A stretch of 64,000 nucleotides of DNA, from the NCBI RefSeq assembly GCF_026191355.1, contig NZ_JAPHOQ010000002.1, forward strand, positions 341,589-405,588, read 5' to 3'. Origin of the DNA: Legionella sheltonii. Lineage in GTDB: Bacteria > Pseudomonadota > Gammaproteobacteria > Legionellales > Legionellaceae. Both the position numbers and the translations under genes were made by a program. This document shows, one piece after another, positions 45,622 to 54,597 of the stretch. The notes beneath the pieces are model-generated. The model did no database searches. It was not told where the DNA came from and saw nothing but the letters and a program-made list of their open reading frames with translations. The number at the start of each line of letters is the position of its first letter. Position 1 is the first letter of the stretch.

Positions 45622-45643
45622 AGGCACCGATGCATCGGTGCCT
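45622..45643. terminator. perfect 22-bp palindrome between convergent genes
   Basis: AGGCACCGATG joined to CATCGGTGCCT without a loop, 70 bp after the kynureninase-like gene and 85 bp from the end of the opposing gene. Probable bidirectional terminator; no T tract. Confidence 0.55.
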
Positions 45644-45728
45644 GAGGCTCATAGTAATTTACATTTTCTAAACAAGTGTTTTTAATGAATACAAATAAAA
45701 AAGTTACATTGTTTACTGACATTCATTT

Positions 45729-46646
45729 TTACCATGGTTTCATCTTCATTAGCAAAGGAGATAACTCAAAGATTCCTTGCTTCTCTTCAGGTTCAACGTC
45801 CGTATCAGAAATATCTTTGTCTTGATTGGCTACATCGTGCATAAGATGCTTATTTTTATCAGTTGGTTTTGGCTCCATCGACAAAGGGGTTGGAGCAAAA
45901 TTTTTAGTTTCCTTGTGCACACCCTTCGTTTGGAATTTCGGGCTTGGTGTGGGCAGTAAATTATTAGCCAACTGCTGGATAAATTCATCATATAACTTTA
46001 ATGTAGGCAAATTCATGCAAAGTGAAACTATATTTCCTTCTTCATCTTGAGTCATGTTAAGGCAATCATCAGATAAATGATGTTTTTCTTTAAATGCATT
46101 GAATTCTTTTAGAATAGCCTTCATGAATTTTTTTAACTCTTCTCTTTGTTCTTCAGATAATGAGTTAGGATTACACTGTAAATTAATGGTCAGAGTCATC
46201 GATTTTCGGTCATTATCAATAACCAATAACCCTTTAGCAACTAACTCTGCAATGACGCCCGGATCAAAACTTTTTTCATCTGAGTGGGACTCTGGATCAA
46301 GCTCTTCACTATCTTCCATGAAACTGAACTCACCTATTAATTCTTCAGTATTATCAACTAAGTCAGCCTTAATCAAAGATTTATCATCACCATAGCCGGC
46401 TTTTTTTTCTGATGTATTATCAGAACCACCTCCGTCACCGGCACCACCGCCACCGCCGCCATGTCCGAAACAACGAGGGGTTGGAGCAGTTTCTTTAAAA
46501 CAAATCCGACAACGTATCTTTGCTGATTCAGCAGCAGCCTCTTTCTTTTCTGCTTCTTTATTTAATTGTTGCAAAGCGAATCCTGTGGAAGAGGTTTGGG
46601 GTTCGCCTTTTGGGCCAGAGGCGTGCTGATGCTCGTCTTTTTTCAT
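45729..46646 (-). CDS. hypothetical protein with CxxC-type cluster and poly-Gly linker
   Basis: The frame opens at a TTG (46673); the ATG at 46646 gives MKKDEHQHASG and 305 residues. Residues 45-60 hold CRICFKETAPTPRC, a possible metal-binding cluster, followed by a Gly-rich linker. A helical, acidic middle region comes next, then a Pro/Lys-rich tail. No signal peptide. The mosaic, low-complexity build suggests a candidate effector, without direct evidence. Confidence 0.6.
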   Translation of the reverse strand: MKKDEHQHASGPKGEPQTSSTGFALQQLNKEAEKKEAAAESAKIRCRICFKETAPTPRCFGHGGGGGGAGDGGGSDNTSEKKAGYGDDKSLIKADLVDNTEELIGEFSFMEDSEELDPESHSDEKSFDPGVIAELVAKGLLVIDNDRKSMTLTINLQCNPNSLSEEQREELKKFMKAILKEFNAFKEKHHLSDDCLNMTQDEEGNIVSLCMNLPTLKLYDEFIQQLANNLLPTPSPKFQTKGVHKETKNFAPTPLSMEPKPTDKNKHLMHDVANQDKDISDTDVEPEEKQGIFELSPLLMKMKPW

Positions 46647-46885
46647 GAGGAATACCCAATTCAAATTTATCAATAATGGAACAATTGTATGTAAAAATTT
46701 AATTTATCTGTGTATTAGCTACAGGGTTTTACGATTTTTTTACGTAAATACATTCCCACAAAAAGAAAAGATTTACCGCATAAAGATACGATTTACAATC
46801 AAGCTATTTATGGGGCTCTAACCAATGAACGAGCTTTTGGCATCAACTTGTTCTTCAAAAAACGATTAAACCTGTTCACACAATT

Positions 46886-47437
46886 TTATTTGATAGGGGC
46901 TACCAAGATTAAGAACTCATTATTATCAAAAGAAAACGTTCCAACTTGTTCCATCCCCACTTTTTTATGAGCATTTATAGAGCGTAAATTCTGGGTAGAG
47001 ATCAACACGGCATATAAATCTAACTCTGGACGTTCCTTCATTAAAAATTCAGAAAGCTTTTCATAAAGCTTAAAAAAAACACCTTGCCCTCTATAGTCCT
47101 TATCAATGCAAACTGGGCCAGAAATTGCAATATCATAAGTGGATAAAGGCTTTCCTCGATAAGAAATATCAGGGAAACAATCCAGCATTGAAGCGACTAA
47201 GGGTATATGTTTATTGTATTCAACCGAGCTGACACAAATATAAGCACAAACCCTATTTTTATCTTTGCAAATAAAGACACAAATATCATCATCCATGGAT
47301 TTTAATTGTTCAATGGAAAAACTACCGGAAAGATAACCATCGCTTTTTTCTGATGGGGTTAAAGCATCAACCAGATTTTTATTTTGTAGCGTCACAATCT
47401 GTTCGAAATCATCTAGAATTGGTCTTTTATACTCCAT
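46886..47437 (-). CDS. GNAT-family N-acetyltransferase
   Basis: 183 residues from the ATG at 47437, chosen because GGAGG lies eight bases before it and the upstream part looks non-coding. The acetyl-CoA loop is seen as VCIDKDYRGQGVFFKLYEKL, with LISTQNLRSINAHKKVGM as the C-terminal GNAT element. The substrate is unknown. Confidence 0.8.
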   Translation of the reverse strand: MEYKRPILDDFEQIVTLQNKNLVDALTPSEKSDGYLSGSFSIEQLKSMDDDICVFICKDKNRVCAYICVSSVEYNKHIPLVASMLDCFPDISYRGKPLSTYDIAISGPVCIDKDYRGQGVFFKLYEKLSEFLMKERPELDLYAVLISTQNLRSINAHKKVGMEQVGTFSFDNNEFLILVAPIK

Positions 47438-47711
47438 AATCCCTGCCTCCAAACCAATAGGAAGAAAAAAAACTATTATTAAGTAATTCCGCTTCATTTT
47501 TTAGTGATTACTATAAAGGCTAGCACAAATAAATCCATTCCACTTATAAAAATGGTACTCATTTACCTCCAAAGCATTTTTCGTTCTGCGCAAATTAAAT
47601 AACACTTGACTAATTTAAGGGCTATTGATAAAATTTGGCGCAAGAAATCGGCTGATGTAGCTAATCTCTGAGTCTTCCTGAGTTACATCGTTTTCGAAAG
47701 ATTTTGCTGAA

Positions 47712-47771
47712 GGCTCCTCAATATTTTTTTTATAAAACTACTTCATAAGTATTCTTATGTTTTGAGGAGCC
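47712..47771 (+). promoter_or_regulatory. inverted repeat that could mask the ribosome-binding site of the HAD-CaaX gene
   Basis: GGCTCCTCAA (47712-47721) is the exact complement of TTGAGGAGCC (47762-47771), which contains the GAGG Shine-Dalgarno of the gene starting at 47779. A smaller stem (CATAAG-TATT-CTTATG) lies in the loop. If the transcript starts upstream of 47712, the ribosome site would be sequestered. Confidence 0.5.
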
Positions 47772-47778
47772 CTTTACC

Positions 47779-49782
47779 ATGTTTTTTAATCGTCATGACA
47801 AAAATATCCATATCTCATCTGTCCAATCTAAAAAATTAAAAGCACTACATTCCATGCTGTCGTCAAAATTGGATTGGTCTGATTTTATCCTATTGAGCAC
47901 GATGTTCTTAGAGGAAAAGATCGGCGATATAATAAAAAATGAATTGCATGCTATTCAAGTGATGTACTTAAAAAATCAAAAGACCGACGCAATACAATTG
48001 ATATTACAAATTTGCCGAGATCACAAAGAAATATCTGATGATGAACGCTCTTTGATCCAATCCCAAGTTTCAACATTGACCGATAATCCACTTGCTCTTG
48101 ATAGTAGACGCTATTTCGAAACCAGATTCGCTTTAGAGTTATGGAACAGCCTTAATGAAGTGGAATTTGAAACCATAACAAAACTCTCTGCACTAATTAA
48201 TGAGATTGATCCAACAATTGATATACCTAAAATGGTACAATCACTTGATGACGCTGAACTCGTCGTTGATCGTATGGAAAAATGCGAACATGTGGCAGAA
48301 ATAGCTGAAAAAGATAAATCAATTAAGAACCATTCTACGTTATATAAAGTTAAAGATCGAGGAAAAAACCGATTCGATACCAAAGCAGAAAAAGTATATA
48401 GTAGTAATCCGGGAATTATGAAGTCCTTAGCGTATAATCCTCTCGATGAAGTGATTCCTGCCACAGCGAATCGACTTGCGGATTTAGCGCTTATTAATGA
48501 AAATGTGGAACATGGTTATTCAAAATCGCATCCTCATGTTCCTTTTGTCAATTCCTTGTCAGGTCATACTATTATTTTTATTATTGTATTAGAACGGTAT
48601 TTAATTAAGCATCAATCAGACCCCAAAACGCTACTTCAATCCGATGTCGATAATCTCATCAAAGCATTTATTGCATTCACCTGGAAAAGAGGATTTCATA
48701 GTTTTGCGGAAATGGTAGAGATTTTACATGATCCGAGCATTCAAAATATTATTGCTGCACAGGGCATTGATATAAATTTGCCACTCGATGCATCGATTTT
48801 ATCATCTACTTATAAAAAAGCAGCGGAATATGCTTATCAGGTGCATTTAAAAAGAAATTGCAATCAAGAAGTTCTATCTCAAGATACTACAAAATTAAGC
48901 CGCCTAAACTGGAGTTTCAATAAAGACATCTATGAATGTCCTAACATTCAAGATGTTCTAAAATATTGCTTTAGAGAAAAGATTTTATTTGTTTTTGATC
49001 TTGATAATACGATCATAAGACCAATACGCTCGAAAGATTTAGGCAGCGACCAATGGTTCGAAAAATTAATAGAACATATACAAAAAGTATTTCCAAATGA
49101 CCATGAAGCATTTGAACTGGCATTGACGCTACGTAACGCCATCCATAAAAATATTAAAGTTGGGGCTGTTGAATCGGATACAATTGCAATTATTCACTTA
49201 CTGCAAAAATTTCACATCCCAGTCATAGCGTTAACCTCACGAGGTCCTAGCATTATTGATACAACAGAAAAACAAATGCGCGAAATAAAAATTAACTTTT
49301 CAAAACATGGCGAATCAGAGAAATCTTACACTTTATTCGCATCAGAACATCAGGTTGCAATGTATCAGAATGGTATCATTTATTGTGATGGTATGAATAA
49401 AGGAATTGTTTTGAGAGAATATTTAAAACGTGCTTCTTTGCCAAGAGATATCGTAGTCGTAGACGATACTAAGAAAAATCTGGTTCGCATTCAACAGGAA
49501 ACCCAATCAGTAGCGAGTCGCATCACAGGATTACGATATGGTTACCTAGACAGTAAAATGAGTCATTTCGATTTTGGAAAAGCTAATCAATATTTATTGG
49601 AAATCAGATCATCTTTCTCAGACTCTGAAAATGAAGCTATCGATAAATTAAACCTTAATTTGACTAAAACAGAAGCTGATCCAACCGGCAAACACCTGTA
49701 TTTCTTTAACGGCTCCCGATTAGAAGAATATGAGTCATCAGAATTTGACCGATATAAAGCGAATAATTGTTCTATTTTGTAA
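47779..49782 (+). CDS. HAD-superfamily (DUF2608-like) protein ending in a CaaX box (CSIL), candidate effector
   Basis: A 667-residue protein. The first 390 residues are helical with no known domain. Residues about 398-600 are a HAD hydrolase: motif I FVFDLDNTIIRP (nucleophile Asp near 404), motif II IALTSRG, a Lys in NKGIVL, and motif IV VVVDDTKKN. This arrangement is like the DUF2608 HAD proteins common in Legionella. The protein ends N-C-S-I-L: a CaaX box favouring geranylgeranylation. No signal peptide. A membrane-anchored phosphatase acting in host cells is inferred. A strong terminator follows. Confidence 0.78.
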   Translation: MFFNRHDKNIHISSVQSKKLKALHSMLSSKLDWSDFILLSTMFLEEKIGDIIKNELHAIQVMYLKNQKTDAIQLILQICRDHKEISDDERSLIQSQVSTLTDNPLALDSRRYFETRFALELWNSLNEVEFETITKLSALINEIDPTIDIPKMVQSLDDAELVVDRMEKCEHVAEIAEKDKSIKNHSTLYKVKDRGKNRFDTKAEKVYSSNPGIMKSLAYNPLDEVIPATANRLADLALINENVEHGYSKSHPHVPFVNSLSGHTIIFIIVLERYLIKHQSDPKTLLQSDVDNLIKAFIAFTWKRGFHSFAEMVEILHDPSIQNIIAAQGIDINLPLDASILSSTYKKAAEYAYQVHLKRNCNQEVLSQDTTKLSRLNWSFNKDIYECPNIQDVLKYCFREKILFVFDLDNTIIRPIRSKDLGSDQWFEKLIEHIQKVFPNDHEAFELALTLRNAIHKNIKVGAVESDTIAIIHLLQKFHIPVIALTSRGPSIIDTTEKQMREIKINFSKHGESEKSYTLFASEHQVAMYQNGIIYCDGMNKGIVLREYLKRASLPRDIVVVDDTKKNLVRIQQETQSVASRITGLRYGYLDSKMSHFDFGKANQYLLEIRSSFSDSENEAIDKLNLNLTKTEADPTGKHLYFFNGSRLEEYESSEFDRYKANNCSIL

Positions 49783-49838
49783 ACCATGTAAATGACTTAG
49801 GGAGCAAGTCACACATCAAGTAACAGTGCAAATCTAAT

Positions 49839-49871
49839 GAGGAGCTGGGAATGCAGTTCCTCAATTTTTTT
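49839..49871 (+). terminator. Rho-independent terminator of the HAD-CaaX gene
   Basis: GAGGAGCTG and CAGTTCCTC pair over 9 bp (one G-U) with a 6-base loop, followed by AA and seven T residues. Confidence 0.85.
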
Positions 49872-49977
49872 AAAATTGCTTATACCACAAAAGAACGTAT
49901 GCCCTAATAATGAATTTGAAAAGGCGCTGCTAGAAGCTACATCCATGGGTCATGACAATTTGTCACTGTCATTAATC

Positions 49978-50667
49978 CTACACTGCGATGCCCAATAGGG
50001 AACCAATACCAGCACTCACAATCATCGCGAGCGTCCCCCAAACCACCACACGCACTGCTCCTGATACTATGGACGCTTCGCCAACCTTTGCAGCCACTGC
50101 CCCGAGTAATGCTAAAAAAAGAACTGCCATCACGGATATGATTAGAATAAGATGAGCTTGGGGAGCAATAAAAATCATTAATAAGGGTAATAATGAACCA
50201 ACAGTAAAACTGCAGGCGGAAAACAATGCTGCTTGAAGAGGACGTGCACTCGTAACTTCGGTAATACCAAGCTCATCGCGAGCATGGGTGCCTAAAGCAT
50301 CCTTAACCATCAATTGTTTTACAACTTCTTTTGCAAGATCAGGTTCTAGTCCTCGATTAATGTATATAGCAGTGAGCTCTTCTATTTCACTTGCTAAACT
50401 CGTCTCAAGCTCTTTCCTTTCGCGCTTTAAAGCAGATTTTTCTGTATCTGCCTGAGAGCTTACAGATATATACTCACCTGCAGCCATTGACATCGCACCA
50501 GCAATTAATCCTGCAAACCCCGCTATAAGAATTCCATGATATGGCGTGTGAGCAGCAGCAACGCCAATCAATAAGCTTGCAGTAGATATAATACCGTCGT
50601 TGGCACCTAATACGGCAGCCCGTAGCCAACCAATTCGTTCAATTCGATGATATTCTCTATGTTGCAT
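49978..50667 (-). CDS. VIT1/CCC1-family metal transporter
   Basis: About 229 residues with five hydrophobic segments and the family start LRAAVLGANDGIISTASLLIGVAAA, then AGAMSMAAGEYISVSSQADTE, leading into a cytoplasmic Glu-rich helix and three C-terminal helices. VIT/CCC1 proteins move Fe(II) or Mn(II) out of the cytoplasm. The frame opens at a TTG (50676), but GAGGAG favours the ATG at 50667. Confidence 0.88.
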   Translation of the reverse strand: MQHREYHRIERIGWLRAAVLGANDGIISTASLLIGVAAAHTPYHGILIAGFAGLIAGAMSMAAGEYISVSSQADTEKSALKRERKELETSLASEIEELTAIYINRGLEPDLAKEVVKQLMVKDALGTHARDELGITEVTSARPLQAALFSACSFTVGSLLPLLMIFIAPQAHLILIISVMAVLFLALLGAVAAKVGEASIVSGAVRVVVWGTLAMIVSAGIGSLLGIAV

Positions 50668-50716
50668 ATACTGCAAAGCTCCTCTATGAAAATGTCTTGC
50701 TTAATATGCCAGTAAG

Positions 50717-51193
50717 TTATTCTCCTGGCATATCTGATTTGTATTTATAGGTTGCATGTTCAGGAATATCGGTAGCGGAATAAACGCTAATGATTTTGAA
50801 TGGTTTGTTTGCATTAAGATTAATAAAATTATGAGGTATCCCTTGAGGGATAAAGATCATATCCCCTGCTGTAACTGTTGAATTTTTGCCATTGAGCACA
50901 GATTTAGCCCGACCTTCTACAACAAAGATGACCTGATCAAATTTATGGGTTTCCATCCCAATCTCATTTTTGGGGTTTGTTTTAGGTGTGATATTCATAA
51001 AAACAACTTGAGCATCCTTACCTGTTACAAGTGCTAACTTCCAGTTTTCATTCTTTTTTGCCATTTCAAAAATTTTAGGAGTAATAACTGTATTTAATTT
51101 ACTATCCATCGCGCTTTCTGCAGAATGAGCAAATGAGGATGTTGCAATTAAGGTGGACAAAAGTATAGATATAAAAAATCCCTTTTTTTTCAT
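50717..51193 (-). CDS. exported cupin-domain protein
   Basis: 158 residues from the ATG at 51193, which has GGAGAG before it. Signal peptide cut near SFA or AHS (residues 20-24). One cupin_2 barrel: ETHKFDQVIFVVEGRAKSVLNG and GDMIFIPQGIPHNFIN, with two metal-type His. The role is unknown. It lies 50 bp upstream of the VIT transporter gene on the same strand and may be co-transcribed. Confidence 0.8.
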   Translation of the reverse strand: MKKKGFFISILLSTLIATSSFAHSAESAMDSKLNTVITPKIFEMAKKNENWKLALVTGKDAQVVFMNITPKTNPKNEIGMETHKFDQVIFVVEGRAKSVLNGKNSTVTAGDMIFIPQGIPHNFINLNANKPFKIISVYSATDIPEHATYKYKSDMPGE

Positions 51194-51304
51194 TATGCTC
51201 TCCATAATATTTAGATTTCCAGAAGCATTTCTGTATCGTTCAGAACTACAACCGCCCTATTAACGATAACGCCAGTACTGTATATTTAGTGTAGCATAAT
51301 TGAT

Positions 51305-51838
51305 CTAAATGTTTAATTTGTTCTTTAGCACTTCAATACTCAACTGCATTTTATAGTGTGGTACTGGATGCCATGATGCTATAAATTCCCCAATGATTTC
51401 AAAACCAGCTTTTTTATAGACATGCACCGCTCGCTCATTAGAGATTTCCGGATCAATAAGGACTATTTTCGCATCAGAAAGCTGGCTCAAAATAAATTCA
51501 TGAATCATCTGCACTGACAATCCCTTACCGATATAATCCAATCTGCAAATGAATAAATCGAGTGTCATTGCACCATCAGGATATTCTTCCGATTGCTCCA
51601 CTTCAGACGTAATTAAATAAGCAAAGGGAATTTCTTTATCATAGGCTATCCAATGAGTAGCCCAGGGTTCACCATGATTTAAGAATTGATCAATATCTTT
51701 GATGGTATTGTTTAACCCCTCTCCATGAAGCCATTGATTAATATGTGGTTGATGAATCCAATTTAGAACAAGCCCATGTTGTGATTTATCCACTGGTTTA
51801 AAACAAAAGCGAGCCTTATTTGTCCTAACGTTACTCAT
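51305..51838 (-). CDS. GNAT acetyltransferase of the AAC(6')/Acetyltransf_8 type
   Basis: A 177-residue GNAT. The N terminus (LNWIHQPHINQWLHGEG) and the middle (DGAMTLDLFICRLDYIGKGLSVQMI) resemble aminoglycoside 6'-N-acetyltransferases and IucB-like enzymes; DPEISNERAVHVYKKAGF is the closing GNAT element. Whether it modifies an antibiotic or a metabolite cannot be told. Confidence 0.8.
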   Translation of the reverse strand: MSNVRTNKARFCFKPVDKSQHGLVLNWIHQPHINQWLHGEGLNNTIKDIDQFLNHGEPWATHWIAYDKEIPFAYLITSEVEQSEEYPDGAMTLDLFICRLDYIGKGLSVQMIHEFILSQLSDAKIVLIDPEISNERAVHVYKKAGFEIIGEFIASWHPVPHYKMQLSIEVLKNKLNI

Positions 51839-52050
51839 TCAAAATGTCCAAGATAAATAAAAAATCATCGTGAAATTATATCACTGATCTTGAAGCTATG
51901 GATTAACCAATTTTTCCAGTAAAGTCATTTGCTCTCAGTGAAAAAAATCACGTCAACGCGGGTAACTCATTGAAATTTTAAAGCAGCACATCAAAGATGT
52001 CTCAGTCAAGCGAAGTGCATAAGTCTTGAAACAAAGGGAGCTTTCTTATA

Positions 52051-52073
52051 AAGTTGTATTTTAAATACATCTT
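52051..52073 (+). promoter_or_regulatory. NsrR-type operator upstream of the alternative oxidase gene
   Basis: A 23-bp palindrome with 11-base arms AAGTTGTATTT and AAATACATCTT around one T. It matches the NsrR consensus (AAGATGYATTT-N-AAATRCATCTT) with one change in the left arm. It overlaps the -35 and spacer of the promoter at 52054-52082. Confidence 0.82.
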
Positions 52074-52082
52074 TATTATAAT
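52054..52082 (+). promoter_or_regulatory. sigma70-type promoter of the alternative oxidase gene
   Basis: TTGTAT (52054-52059) and TATAAT (52077-52082) are 17 bp apart, 32 bp before the ATG. NsrR bound at 52051-52073 would cover the -35. Confidence 0.7.
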
Positions 52083-52114
52083 CATCATGAACAACCTAAT
52101 CAAAGGAGCCCATC

Positions 52115-52777
52115 ATGCCAGCAACTCATAAACCTGCGAAAACCTTCAGTGATAAAGTTGCCTTTGGACTTGTGAAATTTTTCCGATTTTTTGCTGATAC
52201 TTTTTTTCAAAAACGATATGGCAATCGAGCAATAGTCCTTGAAACAGTTGCCGCGGTACCGGGCATGGTTGGCGCTGCATTGCTGCATTTGCGCTGCTTA
52301 AGAAAAATCAAAAATGATGAAGGGTGGATTAAAACGTTGTTGGATGAAGCAGAAAATGAGCGAATGCATTTGATTACGTTTATGTATATAGCCAAACCTA
52401 ATTGGTTTGAACGAGTTATTATTTTCATAGCACAAGCTATTTTCGTCGTTTTATATTTGTTGATGTATATTGTTTCTTCAAAAACAGCCCATCGCTTCGT
52501 GGGTTATCTTGAAGAAGAGGCTGTTGTGAGCTATACCCATTATTTGCAAGAATTAGATGAAGGTCGCATTGAAAATTGCCCCGCTCCTGATATTGCTAAA
52601 AAGTACTGGAAATTAGCTGCTGATGCGCGATTACGTGATGTGCTATTAGCCGTACGTTTCGATGAAGAAGCGCATCGAGATGTAAACCATCAGTTAGCGG
52701 ATAAATTGGCCAACGAGCGTACTCTTTTGACCAAGCTAAATTCAGAGCTTACAGATACTAAGAGTAGCAACCCATAA
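52115..52777 (+). CDS. aox: alternative oxidase (AOX, ubiquinol oxidase)
   Basis: A 220-residue di-iron ubiquinol oxidase that passes electrons from quinol to oxygen without pumping protons and resists nitric oxide and cyanide. The iron ligands are visible as LLDEAENERMHL (E, then ExxH), LEEEAVVSYTHYL (E) and VRFDEEAHRDVNH (ExxH). It lacks the plant N-terminal regulatory Cys region, as usual in bacteria. AAAGGAG precedes the ATG. The NsrR operator implies induction by NO. tehB follows 35 bp later. Confidence 0.93.
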   Translation: MPATHKPAKTFSDKVAFGLVKFFRFFADTFFQKRYGNRAIVLETVAAVPGMVGAALLHLRCLRKIKNDEGWIKTLLDEAENERMHLITFMYIAKPNWFERVIIFIAQAIFVVLYLLMYIVSSKTAHRFVGYLEEEAVVSYTHYLQELDEGRIENCPAPDIAKKYWKLAADARLRDVLLAVRFDEEAHRDVNHQLADKLANERTLLTKLNSELTDTKSSNP

Positions 52778-52812
52778 GAGACTTCTGGAAAAGAAAAAAT
52801 ATGAGGTGCATC

Positions 52813-53709
52813 ATGAGAGCAGAATACAGCGACTTAATGTGTTACAAACAAATCGAAATTGATAGCCATGGAAAGTTGAAATTTTTCTTAGAAAAACACA
52901 GCACTAAGGAAGGAACCTGGGGTCAGCTCACCCTACACGAAGGGGCAATTGATTTTTTATTCTTAAACGGCCAGGGACAAGAACTTTCACGCACTCGAAT
53001 CAATAAAGAACATCCCCAGTTACTCATCCCCCCTGCTGCATGGCATAAAATTATCCCTGTCAGCGAACCTTTTAAGGCAAATCTTGAGTTTTATTGTATG
53101 CCCCAACGATATTTCAATAAAAAATACAGTTTAGCAGCAGCACACAGTGATTTAGTGTATGTCTATCAAACTTATTTACGTCATTTGCACGCCGCATCAA
53201 TTCTTGATGTAGGCTGTGGCTCAGGAAGAAATTTATTGTACTTAGCAAATCTGGGACATAGGGTCACTGGGATTGATTATAGTCCCTCAGCTTTGGAAAG
53301 CCTTAAGGATATCGCCCATAAAGAAGCATTGTCCGGAGTCAATACGCGACTCCATGATTTAAATCTACCGATGAATCTTGAACCAGAACATTATGATTTA
53401 GTACTCTCCACAGTCACTCTGCAATTTTTAAATACCCAGCGCATCCCTGAATTACTCAACGAACTCCAAAAAACCACGAAGAAGAAAGGGTATCATTTTT
53501 TAGTATTCCCTGTTCACTCAGAACTTTATTCAATGCCAGAGTTTTTCACCTTTTTGCCGCAAAAAGAGGCACTCTATCATGTATATCAAGACAGTGGCTG
53601 GTCAATACTTGAATACAAAGAATCGGTAGGTCATTTGCATAAACAAGATGAACTGGGAAGGCCATTATGCGGTTTGTTTGCTCTTTTGCTCGCACAAAAA
53701 ATCATATAA
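52813..53709 (+). CDS. tehB: TehB-type SAM methyltransferase with N-terminal DUF1971 domain
   Basis: 298 residues from the ATG at 52813, which has GAGGTG before it (an upstream ATG at 52801 is part of that site). Residues 15-95 are the cupin-like DUF1971 domain (TWGQLTLHEGAIDFLFL, PPAAWHKIIP), and residues 115-298 the TehB methyltransferase (ILDVGCGSGRNLLYLA, GIDYS). The order is that of Haemophilus-type TehB, linked to tellurite and oxidant resistance. It probably shares the NsrR-controlled transcript with aox. Confidence 0.92.
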   Translation: MRAEYSDLMCYKQIEIDSHGKLKFFLEKHSTKEGTWGQLTLHEGAIDFLFLNGQGQELSRTRINKEHPQLLIPPAAWHKIIPVSEPFKANLEFYCMPQRYFNKKYSLAAAHSDLVYVYQTYLRHLHAASILDVGCGSGRNLLYLANLGHRVTGIDYSPSALESLKDIAHKEALSGVNTRLHDLNLPMNLEPEHYDLVLSTVTLQFLNTQRIPELLNELQKTTKKKGYHFLVFPVHSELYSMPEFFTFLPQKEALYHVYQDSGWSILEYKESVGHLHKQDELGRPLCGLFALLLAQKII

Positions 53710-53713
53710 TAAT

Positions 53714-54145
53714 TTATTTAATATTCAAGAAAGCAGACAGTTCACTGGGGTTGTGCAAAACATCAGCCAAAGTATAACGTTCTAAAATCTTCATGAACGC
53801 AGCTTGTGCTTCATGCAAGATTCCCTTTAATTTACATGCAGGAGCGATACAACAGTTGGCTTTTTCTTTATTAAAACAAGGGACCAAATCAAAATGGGGC
53901 TCTAATTGAAAAACGAGTTGACCTAAATTAATCGCCTCAGGCTGGGCAGCCAGTAAAATGCCACCATTCTTACCGCGAATGGTTTTAATCAATCCAAGTT
54001 TGGCTAAATTGTGAATGATTTTAATCAGATGATTGTTCGAAATGCCATAGGCCTCTGTAATGTCTTTAATCGTGCACGAATCTTTTCTAAGAGCGATATA
54101 AATTAAGGCTCGTAATGAGTAATCCGTAAATTGCGTCAGTTGCAT
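53714..54145 (-). CDS. nsrR: Rrf2-family nitric oxide sensor and repressor NsrR
   Basis: 143 residues from the second of two adjacent ATGs. The winged-helix DNA-binding domain begins MQLTQFTDYSLRALIYIA. The Fe-S cluster cysteines are PCFNKEKANCCIAPACKLKG near residues 90-110, fitting the NsrR C-x(8)-C-x(5/6)-C spacing. The C terminus FMKILERYTLADVL is typical. NO destroys the cluster and releases the operators. The gene is divergent from the haemoglobin gene; the shared operator (54190-54212) may also give autoregulation. Confidence 0.93.
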   Translation of the reverse strand: MQLTQFTDYSLRALIYIALRKDSCTIKDITEAYGISNNHLIKIIHNLAKLGLIKTIRGKNGGILLAAQPEAINLGQLVFQLEPHFDLVPCFNKEKANCCIAPACKLKGILHEAQAAFMKILERYTLADVLHNPSELSAFLNIK

Positions 54146-54189
54146 CATTAATTCCTAATTGTTAGTTGACTCTGATTATTTCTTTTTAT

Positions 54190-54212
54190 AAGATGTATTT
54201 GCAATACATCTT
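54190..54212 (+). promoter_or_regulatory. NsrR operator in the nsrR-haemoglobin intergenic region
   Basis: Arms AAGATGTATTT and CAATACATCTT around one G, nearly perfect for the NsrR consensus. It overlaps the probable -10 (TAAGAT, 54189-54194; -35 TTGACT at 54166-54171, 17-bp spacing) and ends two bases before the AAGGAG ribosome site. Confidence 0.88.
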
Positions 54213-54225
54213 TAAGGAGTATACC

Positions 54226-54597
54226 ATGACTGAGTCGTTATTTGAGCGTTTGGGAGGCCAAAACGCAGTAAATACTGCTGTTGATATTTTCTATCGTAAA
54301 ATGTTACGGGATGAGCGTGTGAGTCATTTTTTTGATGACATTGATATGGAACAACAAATCTTAAAACAAAAAGGATTTTTAACCATGGTGTTTGGAGGCC
54401 CCAATCACTACAGCGGGAAAAGCATGCGCGAAGGACATGCACATTTAATCAAACGTGGATTAAATGATACACACGTGGATATTGTTATTGAACATTTGGG
54501 TGCAACCCTCAAGGAATTAGGCGCAGCAGAAAAAGATATTGAACAAGTGGCAGCCATTGCCAATAGTGTTCGCAATGAAGTATTGGGGCGCCCATGA
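54226..54597 (+). CDS. truncated haemoglobin, group I (trHbN-like)
   Basis: 123 residues from the ATG at 54226. The frame is open from 54166, but that start would place the operator inside the gene, and AAGGAG at 54214-54219 fits 54226. Group I features: SLFERLGGQNAV, AVDIFYRKMLRDERVSHFF (helix B Tyr) and the GHAHLIKRGLNDTHVD region with the proximal His. Such proteins turn NO plus O2 into nitrate. The next gene starts inside its stop codon (ATGA overlap), which encodes a matching reductase. Confidence 0.93.
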   Translation: MTESLFERLGGQNAVNTAVDIFYRKMLRDERVSHFFDDIDMEQQILKQKGFLTMVFGGPNHYSGKSMREGHAHLIKRGLNDTHVDIVIEHLGATLKELGAAEKDIEQVAAIANSVRNEVLGRP

